From: Rosellinia necatrix | Taxonomy: Eukaryota > Ascomycota > Sordariomycetes > Xylariales > Xylariaceae | Direction of reading: 5' to 3' | NCBI GenBank assembly: GCA_021209875.1 | Contig: JAGYVD010000006.1 | Span: forward strand, 186,001 to 250,000 | Length of the DNA stretch: 64,000 nt | Part shown: piece by piece, positions 1 through 8,634 of the stretch | Layout of the letters: every line of letters begins with the position of its first letter | Position numbering within the stretch: the stretch's first letter is position 1 | Made by a program: the position numbers and the translations under genes | Notes under the pieces: generated by a model | Databases searched by the model: none | Told to the model about the DNA's origin: nothing | Seen by the model: only the letters and a program-made list of their open reading frames with translations

Positions 1-304
1 TTCGGAGAGGTTATCGATAACCCGGTCTCCCATGCCGAGTCCGCTAAGCTGAAGAACACGACCGACTTTTGCGCGGCGTATCAGAAGTAAGTCGAGACGC
101 GTGCCATGATTGGGTATGTATGTGTTTGGTATAATTGCTGACGACGAGCGTAGTGGCACTCCGGCCCAGGACACCCTTGATCCCAGCTGCGGAGTCCCGG
201 TTAACCAGTACTTCTGGCTCAACAACCTTCACCCAACCTCTGCAATACACGAAGTGGTCGCGAAGGGAGTTGCGGATCTTCTGGCCGCTGGTCCTAACAT
301 CTAA
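1..304 (+). CDS. Carbohydrate esterase family 16 (SGNH/GDSL) acetylesterase, 3' end
   Basis: This is the C-terminal part of a GDSL-type esterase; its 5' part lies outside the window. The coding parts are 1-86 and 154-304, joined across an intron at 87-153 with a GTAAGT donor, a GCTGAC branch and a TAG acceptor. The joined end, about 78 residues, contains QNGTPAQDTLDPSC and YFWLNNLHPTSAIHEVVA, which resemble the C-terminal block of fungal CE16 enzymes. The histidine in LHPT would be the catalytic His of the DxxH motif; the residue three before it is Asn here. CE16 members are secreted deacetylases acting on acetylated oligosaccharides. The secretion signal, nucleophile and substrate cannot be judged from this fragment. 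Confidence 0.8.
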
Positions 305-1225
305 GTCCGATCAATTGAACAAACCGCCTGTATATAATGTATCACGACGTTATTCTGGATATACTTCTTCGTCAATACCATGGCGCAAGTTCAATACGTG
401 CTTACGACGCGAGGGATACGGTGATTGTATATCGTTAGTAGTGTATATACATACTTCAGATGACCTGCTGCTCATGCAAGCTAGGAGATGCTTCAAAGTA
501 AGGATGAATCTTCGGCGCTAGGAATGCCCTAAAACGCATTCTAGATGGGGTAGTTCATATGCGACCCCTACCCCTGCTGAGTTCTAGTTCGTGGTGTGAT
601 GTTTTGCCCCAGATTCAAGCAAAGTGGTAAAAGAACACGCAATCTCTGTCTCATGAGGCATAGTGTACATGCAATCCAGGGACTCAATCAGACATGAAGC
701 ATTTGAATAAAACTTCACCTCACTATACGGCATCTTCAAGAGTAAGATATAAATGAGACCATGGTATCTGGATGCTGGCTCGTGCGTAAAAAGGTGCTGA
801 TGGTAGACCCAACAACCTGGTTGGCAGATTGGAGCTAGACTGTTTCAAGGCCCATAGTGTAAGTGCTACCCACTGTCAAGACCCGAGTTCGTGCGGCTAA
901 GGCTGGTGTGGCGGCTTGTGTACAATGAAGCAACATGCACTACTAGGTAGTTATAAGGTGCCAGGGTACTCGCTCTAACTGCAGCCACCAAATTTCGTCT
1001 GAGGAGTGGTAACTAGGTACCCAGGTAATCTTATCAAGCCGAGACAAACGGGGGCACTTGTTTGTTTCTTCTCCTATCTCAACGGTTATAGCATCAATAA
1101 AATTAATGCTTGCGAGGGCTGGAGTATCGTCGTTGAAACTACCAGCCTCTAAATCATAAGCCCACTTACGCGTTAACCACTCGACCAATTGCCGGCAGGC
1201 TGTCTGCGACCCTGACTGAGTCACA
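305..1225. other. Intergenic region, no gene seen
   Basis: It holds the 3' flank of the esterase and the upstream region of the RNase H-like gene. Six-frame reading shows only short open frames without family resemblance. A GGTAGTTA motif seen elsewhere in the window occurs at 946-953. Confidence 0.6.
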
Positions 1226-2068
1226 ATGACTAGCAATGATGCGGGCCTCTGCATGCTCCCACAAGCCGGTGGTGCTATAGACCTCTTGCCAGAATCGCGG
1301 CAACCGAACCGGCTGCGGAAACGGCTCACTCGCCGGTCCAGGGTCAGCACCGCAACTATCTTTAGACCCATGAACCCTAATGAGACGCCCGAGCAACACT
1401 TCCCGTTGCAGACTGTCTCCCATCGTGCTTCCCAACCCCGCTTCGTAAATCGTTACGATAGCCATGAGATCCTCATCGTGGTTGATGGAAGCTGTATCAA
1501 TAACGGCAGCGTCTCACAGACGTCAATGGGCGGCTGCAGCTTCGCTTATAAGGGGATTGGGAAGTCGGGTCTGGCAGCATCTTTTCCCTTCTCTGTCGTG
1601 GGACAGTCCGAAGCTGGCACCGTCGGGTTTCCGCTCGAGCAAACAGGACCGGGAGGCGAGTATCACGCCGCTAGTAGCAATCGGGCCAAGCTCCGGGCCG
1701 TGATAGCCGGACTCGCGTTCCGGGAATGGCAAGAAGAAGGATGGAAGCGGATTGTTATCGCCACTGATCTCGAGTACGTCGCCCTCGGGGCCACGAGATG
1801 GCTCACATCCTGGGTTAGGCGGAGATGGAAGACTCGGAAGGCGAGAAACGTCGCCAATCGGGACCTGTGGGAAGAACTTCACAGCCTCATCCAGAAACTA
1901 GCGTGCCTGGGGACGGAGGTGTCCTTCTGGCTCATCTCATCGCGCGACGCCATCAAACAAGCCTCTACTCTCATGCAGGACACGAAGGACGTGGCTCGAG
2001 AGGCAGCCGTAATGCACTTCGACTCCTCAGCCGAGGAATTTACGAGATTGTGTGGCATTGAAGTGTAA
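1226..2068 (+). CDS. RNase H-fold protein with catalytic Glu replaced by Lys
   Basis: An uninterrupted frame of 280 residues carries a fungal RNase H1-like domain from about residue 80 to 262. RNase H1 cleaves the RNA strand of RNA/DNA hybrids with four acidic residues that bind two metal ions. Visible here are Asp87 (VVDGS), Asp181 (IATDLEYV) and a likely fourth Asp near 255 (KDVAREA). At the position of the catalytic Glu, in SNRAKLRAVIAGL, residue 155 is Lys (AAG, 1688-1690) where the family normally has Glu. The fold seems intact (WVRRRWKTRKARNVANRDLWEEL), so it may be a non-catalytic paralogue. Residues 1-48 look unlike the family; Met49 at 1370 is an alternative start. Confidence 0.75.
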   Translation: MTSNDAGLCMLPQAGGAIDLLPESRQPNRLRKRLTRRSRVSTATIFRPMNPNETPEQHFPLQTVSHRASQPRFVNRYDSHEILIVVDGSCINNGSVSQTSMGGCSFAYKGIGKSGLAASFPFSVVGQSEAGTVGFPLEQTGPGGEYHAASSNRAKLRAVIAGLAFREWQEEGWKRIVIATDLEYVALGATRWLTSWVRRRWKTRKARNVANRDLWEELHSLIQKLACLGTEVSFWLISSRDAIKQASTLMQDTKDVAREAAVMHFDSSAEEFTRLCGIEV

Positions 2069-2084
2069 AGCATTCATCAACTTG

Positions 2085-2150
2085 CACACGCCGCACACAC
2101 CACGCACACACGCACACACACACGCACACACACACGCGCGCGCGCGCCCA
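2085..2150. repeat. CA/CG alternating purine-pyrimidine microsatellite
   Basis: Runs of CA interrupted by CG end in an uninterrupted CG run at about 2134-2147. Such alternating tracts can adopt Z-DNA. It starts about 17 bases after the stop codon of the RNase H-like gene, so it may lie in its 3' untranslated region. Confidence 0.9.
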
Positions 2151-2600
2151 TGCGGTTTCCCAGGCCCTGTTACTGGGTGGTCGGGAAAACAGCGACCCAC
2201 CTCGACCATGATCGTGGCATCTGGCCCGGGCGTGGGAGTTCCGGCGAGGTGGTGTAATCGCGAGATGATTCGTTGTCGAGGTCTCCGGTGACGGGGAATC
2301 AAACCGCTTATTGTGTTCATTTCATCCAGATACCAATTTCTGTACCAGTCACATCATCGGACGAAGTGAGAAGCGCTGAGAAGCGCTGGGAATAGTTGGG
2401 CACGCATAATAATGGGGAACGAGATGGGGGATCAACAAAGAAAGGAAAGACATGCATCACAGAAACCAGCCCACCGCCAGTTTGCCGCCTAGGCTGCTCT
2501 CGGCTCGGGGGGAGGGGAACTAGGTACCAATTCTGGTTGTTGTGCGCCGATACTTGCAGGCGGCTTAGTGAATATGTATCAATCATAGTTAACTATATCT

Positions 2601-2636
2601 ATTGTATTTATTGTATTTATTGTATTTATTGTATTC
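2601..2636. repeat. 9-bp tandem repeat (ATTGTATTT), about 4 copies
   Basis: Three perfect copies and one copy with a final T-to-C change stand head to tail. The AT-rich array lies between genes. Confidence 0.9.
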
Positions 2637-3811
2637 GCTTCAGTGCATATTCAAGCTGGTTTTCAATACCTGTTGTATGTATGACTTGGGCGACCTCAGT
2701 AATTGTACCTGGGCACTTACATATCGACGTTTCATCTGATCTCGCTAACCTACGAACATGCGTTCGCTAACAGGTAGTTATTTACCTCTGCCAGCCTCTG
2801 TGTTCGGGCGAAAAGCAAATGAAACACACGAACACACGACCAAGCTCTTGACTGGTCCAATTCGTCGTTTCCGTGATGCCCGACCAAGATTGGTGTTAGC
2901 TAAGTGACCGACGGGGTAATTACGCTATCTAACAGGCAGGTGCACTGTTTAGGCAGACTTTAGGTAATAACTCGAGGTGGACCTGGCTGCCTCTGTGCTT
3001 GTATGCACTTATCCGCAGTCCGAGAAGGAATTGGCTGTCAGACGCCTCAAACGAGACGAGATCTGCAGGGGCACTGTTTCACCTGCACCACGAAATGTTT
3101 TCCTCGGATAGCGGCAGTCGTTTGGTGACGACAGCTCAGCGACAGCAAATAGGGCGGGCCTGGCCAAATCCGGGAATAGATGGGGGTGTTTGATCGGCCA
3201 GACTTCTGAGCTGTGCGCCCGCGACTACACTACAGCCCAGCACGGCGTTTACCTCGTCTGCGTCCCTGGCTCGCTGCAGATCGTGACAGATCGTGACGGA
3301 TGGCAGCCCTCGACAGCCAAGATGGCCACACCAGCGCCGTTTGAGGCAACAGACATGAAACTGGCCCCCCGCCCCTTCGTCGTCCCCTAGCCGTCCCTTA
3401 GTCGTCCCCTAGTCTGCCCTAGTGGACTCGGATCATGGCTTCAGCGGGAGGATTGCCACCAGGCCAGTTCCAGGGCCCCCTCCTCCCCCTTCTCGGTCCT
3501 ACCGGTCATCAAGCCCTGGTAGTTGTGGCACTACTACGTATGTAATGTAATGTAATGTAATGTACATAGTTATGTTTAGGTCGTCCCACAGCATACACCA
3601 GCCAGCCAGCCAGCCCCCTCCTTCCTCTCTGCTCGGCCTACTTGTAAATGCACCACCCTGCCCACATCCCACGTCGCTGGGTGGCAGAATAATCTGTCTC
3701 CCAAAGACAACAGATGGAATAGTACTATCGCTAACACTCCCCCCACGGCCCTTCGTTCCATTCTTCGCTTCGTTGAACCTGGTGTTCCCCCAATTCCCGC
3801 TCGTTTCTAAG

Positions 3812-4789
3812 ATGGCTGGCCTTCTGAATAACATTGGCGATACTCTGGGGTTGACGGTGGACTTGAACCCGGGGGGCGATAAAGACGAGCCAACAACAAC
3901 CCCAACGACCACCGATTCCGCCCTACCCTCCAGGACGAGGGGTGCAGACGCCAGCTCGACCTCGGTTTCCAACAATGATAGGGCTAGCACGTCAGAGGCA
4001 CCAGAGCCGGAGCCTTCGTCGACAGAAGTCCCTGATGCCGCGTCTGAGAGCGCAAGTGCTGTGCCAACTTCAACCTCAACCTCGGCAGAGAGTGCATCAA
4101 GCAGCCGAGTGCCGGAAAGCTCACCGACACCCTCGCTGACCACGACCTTCCGCGTGGGGGGTGAGCCGACATCTCAAACCACGCTCGTTACCTCCACTCT
4201 CTCACCATCGCTTTCATCGAGTGCATCCAGCTCACCGAACCCAATCAGCTCGTCGAGCTCATTAAGTGTATCAAGCTTTTCCAGCTCTCTCACGGAGAGC
4301 ATTGCCACTAGCATAGGGCTGCCAAGCTCGGCGCCAAACTCTGCGCCAAGCTCGTCTGTTAGCTCGTCGTCGTCGTTGTTTGTTCCTCCGCCTGCGCCTG
4401 AGATGACGGTAACGAGCGCCATCTCGGTCCCGGCTCCAGCGGAAACGAGCCCGGCGGCTGTGACGGATGGAGAAAGTAATGCAATTACTCAAAACCAAAC
4501 AGCGGGCAACAACGGTGGCGGCGGCTTGTCCACGGCAGCCATTGCCGGCATAGCCGGAGGCGTAGGCGGCGCTGTCCTCATCGCTTCCGTCCTATTCGTC
4601 CTCCATCGGGTTTGGAGGAGGAGGAGACACGGAACTGTGGAGGATATGGACAAGCTGGACCAGATGTACGAGGCCGGACGGGCCGAGGGCACCGTATCGT
4701 CAACAGACAGGCTGGTTCGCTGGAATAAGGGCCTGTCGGAATACCACGGCCCCGACACGAGCCAGGCGTACAAGGGCTATCGGATGTGA
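3812..4789 (+). CDS. Ser/Thr-rich single-pass membrane protein
   Basis: The protein has 325 residues if translation begins at the ATG at 3812 (AAGATGGCT, a good fungal start context). The same frame is open from an ATG at 3560, but the extra 84 residues look like leader sequence. Residues about 30-230 are very rich in Ser, Thr, Pro and Ala, a likely O-mannosylated stalk. A glycine/alanine-rich hydrophobic helix follows at about 241-264 and then a basic stop-transfer cluster (WRRRRH). The acidic cytoplasmic tail of about 55 residues ends at GYRM. The layout resembles Wsc/Mid2-like cell-wall sensors and other fungal proteins with an extracellular stalk, but no WSC cysteine domain and no clear signal peptide is visible. 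Function unknown. Confidence 0.75.
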   Translation: MAGLLNNIGDTLGLTVDLNPGGDKDEPTTTPTTTDSALPSRTRGADASSTSVSNNDRASTSEAPEPEPSSTEVPDAASESASAVPTSTSTSAESASSSRVPESSPTPSLTTTFRVGGEPTSQTTLVTSTLSPSLSSSASSSPNPISSSSSLSVSSFSSSLTESIATSIGLPSSAPNSAPSSSVSSSSSLFVPPPAPEMTVTSAISVPAPAETSPAAVTDGESNAITQNQTAGNNGGGGLSTAAIAGIAGGVGGAVLIASVLFVLHRVWRRRRHGTVEDMDKLDQMYEAGRAEGTVSSTDRLVRWNKGLSEYHGPDTSQAYKGYRM

Positions 4790-6404
4790 TCCCGAATAGG
4801 GTTGCCGGTGCAGGAAGAGTGTTAATATGCTGTATTATATTCGCAGTGTGCGGGCGTTCGGGTTAAAGAGACTGGTCCTACACGTCGAATGGTGCATTTT
4901 TGAATACAAGCAACAAGGTATACCACCACACAAGTCATTAGCGTTCCGTTTATCAGGTAGTCATTATATCAATCACATGCATGTCATGCCGACACCTACA
5001 ATTACCCATACTCATCGCATGGTACTTACACACGCCCTACGGGAAAGCAATGATGAAGTAGAGAGATGTAGTCTAGTATGCTCTTAACTCCACCTATCTA
5101 GTCTGAGGCCTGCGATCTAACTTGACCTCTTGGTGGGATTCACGCCCTTGCGACGACACACCGTGATCTTTCTAGCGGATCTGCCCGACCTATGTATGTT
5201 GTGTGTTATATGCACATGCATACATATTTACTTATGTATCGCGATCCTATGAGGAATGAGGCTTAGAACAGGGGGGAGCGGGATCAACCCCACCAAGTCT
5301 CAGACTGGTAGTGTTGATTACCATGATCTACCAAAATAGCCCTATGCACTCCCACTCTGCATTTTATAGCGCCGGCTCAAGCGAAGATTGATGATAAGGG
5401 GATCGCCTCAGCCATCCACCGGCGGCAACTCTAACGCGAAGCAAGGATGGATTTTGCTCCAACTTGTTTTACTTACTAATTCTTGGTTTCGATCCGCCTC
5501 GATGGCTCACCTAGGTAGTTATCCCATTATTTGAGATGCTCGCCAATGTCACCAATGAATAAAAGGCCCCAGACGCCGTGAAGCTCTGATGACTATCGGG
5601 TACGCGGTTGTTAAACCCGAGACACCACAGGTCTGTCGTTACTGATGCACCTTCCCACATCCCTGTCCATGTCGGGAGAGATACCTATAGGTAAGTTTGC
5701 TGACTTACTCTGAACGTATGAGGAGAGGGGATGTATTATTAATGGTGAACAGAGGTTTTAAGGTGAACCCAAAGCTAAAATCGCTGCAGGTTAGGTTGGA
5801 ATTGGTGGCAGGTACGAATGTGTATTTCAAGCCAAGGAAGGTGTAAGCCTAGTGCAGTGCTTATTTAAATCGGTCCGCTGGATGGCTAGGATCAATCCCT
5901 CCGCTTCTAACACCTACATCATCTTTTTGCCCTCACAGTTTCTGGGATATGTAGGTATAATCAAGACGTAGCGCCCAAAGACTCCGGCTAAGATCCCGGC
6001 TTGGCGGCCCTAACCACGGCCCCGCGCTCGGAAGTAGCAATATTGTTTCCAAATCCTCAAAGCCCATCGGCACCAACACGTAGTCGATAACTATATCGTT
6101 TACGCAGGACACGGACACCAATTATCTCCAAGTAGATATCGGTGTGACTCAAACGGAGGAGAGTGATGAGCAAATAAACAGATGATGCAAACGTTGCGAC
6201 GCATGGCGGTAGTACATTAACTGCGGGACTCGTCCAATCCAAGGACCTGAATACGGTATATATTCATTCGTCTCCTCCTACCTCGCATTCCCACCACAGC
6301 TCTAAGACATCTACGCTGTGCGCCAGTCCTTGCATCGTTCAGCTGAGCCCGAAGACACACAGCAACCGAGAAGGAAAACAAAGAAAAACAACGACAATAA
6401 CAAC
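4790..6404. other. Intergenic region, no gene seen
   Basis: This 1.6-kb spacer shows no convincing coding frame. A TATATA stretch near 6257-6262, a C/T-rich stretch at about 6266-6300 and an A-rich stretch just before 6405 fit a promoter and leader of the LD-carboxypeptidase-like gene. Confidence 0.6.
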
Positions 6405-7517
6405 ATGCCTTCCCCCGTGGTCCCCAAGGCCCTTGAGCCCGGCGCGACGATAGCGTTCGTGTCACCGTCGGCGCGGCTGAACGACAGGTACCCAGCCGTC
6501 ATGGCGCGAGCGACGGCCCTACTGGAGGGCCGGGGGTACAAGGTACGGGAATTTTACACCAAGGACAGCGGGATCCAGAACGGCATCGCGAACCGGCTGG
6601 CGGAGCTGCGCGCGGCGCTGACGGACGACAGCATCGGCGCCATCATCTGCAGCATCGGCGGGACGACGTTCACGGAGCTACTGCCTGCGTTGCTCGCGGA
6701 CACGGCTCTGCACGAGGCGATCCGTGCGCGCCCCAAGATCGTCGTCGGCTACTCTGACATTACGGGGTTGCACTGGTTTCTGCACGCCACGACCGGCCTG
6801 CGCACGTTCTACGGGCCGGGGGCGATTCCCGAGCTCGGCGAAGCAACCGCGACCGCTGAGGGAAAGAAGGAGGAGGAGGAGGAGGAAGAGTCGGCGGTCG
6901 CGTTCAGCGCGCGCAGTCTATTCCGCGCCATCACGAGCCGCTCGCCCACCGGCGACGTGGAGAAGTCGCGCACCTACATGCCGAAGCTCGCGCCGTACTT
7001 CTTCCCCGGCGGGTCCGAGGACGCTCTCGGTGAGATGGCGCTGAACGACCCGGGCTGGAGCTGGATCCGTCCGGGTAAGGCGCGCGGGAGGCTCTTCGGC
7101 GGCTGCCTGACGGTGATGGCACGGCTCGGCGGCGTGCGCGGCATCGCGCCGGACTGGCGGGGGCGCGTCGTCTTCGTCGAGACGGCGCCCGCGGACGACG
7201 GCATCGGCGGGAACCCGCTCCCGCGCGTGCGGGCCGGGTTTGCAGACCTCATGGCGCAGGGCGTCTTCGACGACGCTGCGGGCCTCGTCATCGGCCGCCC
7301 CTTCGGGTACGACACGCCCGCCCAGCGCGAGGAGTACGCCGGCGTCATTAGGGGTTTGCTGTGCGAGGGGCCAATGGTGGAGAAGAAGCAGTTCCCGATC
7401 CTATTCAACGTCGACTTCGGACACACCTCCCCGCTCGTCACACTGCCGTTTGACGTAATGGCCGAGCTGGACTCCGAGGTGGATCGGTTCGCTATTGTGG
7501 AGGCTGGCGTGCTTTAA
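6405..7517 (+). CDS. S66 LD-carboxypeptidase / MccF-like serine peptidase
   Basis: An intronless gene of 370 residues. The S66 family uses a Ser-Glu-His triad; bacterial members trim murein tetrapeptides or cleave microcin C-type conjugates (MccF), and fungal members are mostly uncharacterised. The motifs are Ser117 in VGYSDIT, Glu259 in FVETAPADD and His340 in DFGHTSP, in the family order and spacing. The N-terminal half has the expected start (GATIAFVSPSARLN) and CSIGGTTFTELLP. An insertion of seven Glu at about residues 156-162 is encoded by GAG/GAA repeats and probably lies in a loop. ATG 6405 (CAACATGCC) is preferred over 6318 because homology starts shortly after it. There is no signal peptide, so it is probably cytosolic. 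It converges on the next gene with 141 bases between stops. Confidence 0.9.
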   Translation: MPSPVVPKALEPGATIAFVSPSARLNDRYPAVMARATALLEGRGYKVREFYTKDSGIQNGIANRLAELRAALTDDSIGAIICSIGGTTFTELLPALLADTALHEAIRARPKIVVGYSDITGLHWFLHATTGLRTFYGPGAIPELGEATATAEGKKEEEEEEESAVAFSARSLFRAITSRSPTGDVEKSRTYMPKLAPYFFPGGSEDALGEMALNDPGWSWIRPGKARGRLFGGCLTVMARLGGVRGIAPDWRGRVVFVETAPADDGIGGNPLPRVRAGFADLMAQGVFDDAAGLVIGRPFGYDTPAQREEYAGVIRGLLCEGPMVEKKQFPILFNVDFGHTSPLVTLPFDVMAELDSEVDRFAIVEAGVL

Positions 7518-7658
7518 CAAAAAACCTCCAAGGGATAAACAAATCAATAAATGCATGAATGAACGAACGAATGAATCAATGAAGGGACCGTTGAAATTTT
7601 TGTTTCTTTAAGTGAAGAACTGAGAATTCATGGTGGTTTTTTTTTTTGGTTTTTTTGT

Positions 7659-8634
7659 TTACATGCCCGCGATGTCCCACCCCACGCGATCCCGCAGGAA
7701 TGCGACAATGTCGTCGATCTCGTCGGGGATGCGGTACCAGTGTCCGAGCCCGGGGTACAGCCTCCAGCGGACATCGTAACCGGCCTCGCGCATCGTCAGC
7801 CGGGCGGCCTCGCCCAGCGCGCGCGGCCGCTGGGCATCGATCTCACCGTGGCCGAGGAACACGGGCGTCGCGACCGCCGTGTGCTCGATAGCCGGGACCT
7901 CCTCGAGGGCCGATAGGCGCAGCAGGTCGCGCGCGAGGATGAGGGCCCTAACGCCCGGGTCCGGCGGATCCCCCTCGTCCCCATCCTCCCCCTCCACATC
8001 CTCTCCCCCTTCTTCCCCTTCCCCTTCTTCCCCTTCCCCTTCTTCCCCTTCCCTCCCCTTCTTCCTCTTCATACTCGATTACCTCCCCGTAGGTGACAGC
8101 GGCCTCCAGCTCCAGCTGGAACGGGAGGTACCCGGACAAGCCGATGAAGCCGCCGAGCGCGAACTCGAGGCTGAGCAGCGTGGACAGCGCCACGGCGCAG
8201 CCCTGTCCGAAGCCGCCGAGGACGATCCGCCGCGCAGGAATGTTCCCGCCCCCTCCCCCATCTCCATTACTACCATTGCTTAGCTCGCGCTGGACCGCCG
8301 TCCGCAGCATGACCGCCGCCGTCGCGAGATCCCGAAGCTGCCCCTCTTGATCGTTCGCCTGGTCCGCGCGCAGCTCAGCGTCGAACCACTCGACGGCCAC
8401 ACCGGCGGGGACCGTCGGGAACACGAAGCGCGTTCCGGGTAGCAGCGCTGGCAGTGTCCGGTGGCCGCTACCGCTAGTGCTGCTGCTCGTGAACCCGGTC
8501 TCGAGCAGACCTCGGCCGAACTCGGCGCCGTCCGAACCCCGGTCGTGCAGGAGGATCATGGTGGATGTGTGGGGCGCCGTCGGCTCGACTATGTACGGCG
8601 GCGGATAGGCGCCGTTGGTGATGCCGGGACTCAT
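7659..8634 (-). CDS. Acyl-protein thioesterase/carboxylesterase-like alpha/beta hydrolase, nucleophile missing, frame change inside
   Basis: This belongs to the phospholipase/carboxylesterase (APT1-like) family. Reading from ATG 8634, the N-terminal part (MILLHDRGSDGAEFGRGLL, then LPGTRFVFPTVPAG) and the elbow VLGGFGQGCAVAL match the family. The nucleophile position in GxSxG is Gly143 (GGA, 8206-8208) where family enzymes have Ser. Asp in FLGHGEID and His in PGLGHWYRIPDE, the other triad members, are kept. The N-terminal frame passes LPFQLELEAAVTYGEVIEYEEE and then becomes an Arg/Gly run that stops at 7948. The C-terminal half (VRALILARDLLRLS to the end) is in another frame, open from 8072. 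The switch falls in a GAAGGG-type repeat at about 7985-8070. The region lacks a branch point and pyrimidine tract, so an indel is more likely than an intron. It may be a pseudoenzyme or a decaying gene. Confidence 0.7.
7985..8070. repeat. Purine/pyrimidine-biased CCCCTT-type repeat inside a coding region
   Basis: On the plus strand this is a run of CTTCCCC/TTCCCC units. On the coding minus strand it reads as an acidic Glu/Gly linker in one frame and as an Arg/Gly linker in another. Copy-number change here would shift the frame of the hydrolase gene. Confidence 0.85.

Larger units (their letters stand above)
2069..3811. other. Intergenic region with several microsatellites
   Basis: No gene is supported here. 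It contains an alternating CA/CG tract right after the RNase H stop, a 9-bp repeat near 2601, a TAATG repeat near 3541-3562 and CAGC repeats near 3597-3616. A pyrimidine-rich stretch just before 3812 is probably 5' leader of the next gene. Confidence 0.6.

Noticed and set aside
3560..3811. N-terminal extension of the Ser/Thr-rich membrane protein
   Set aside because: The 84 extra residues come from repeat-rich leader sequence with no signal peptide; the ATG at 3812 has a better context.
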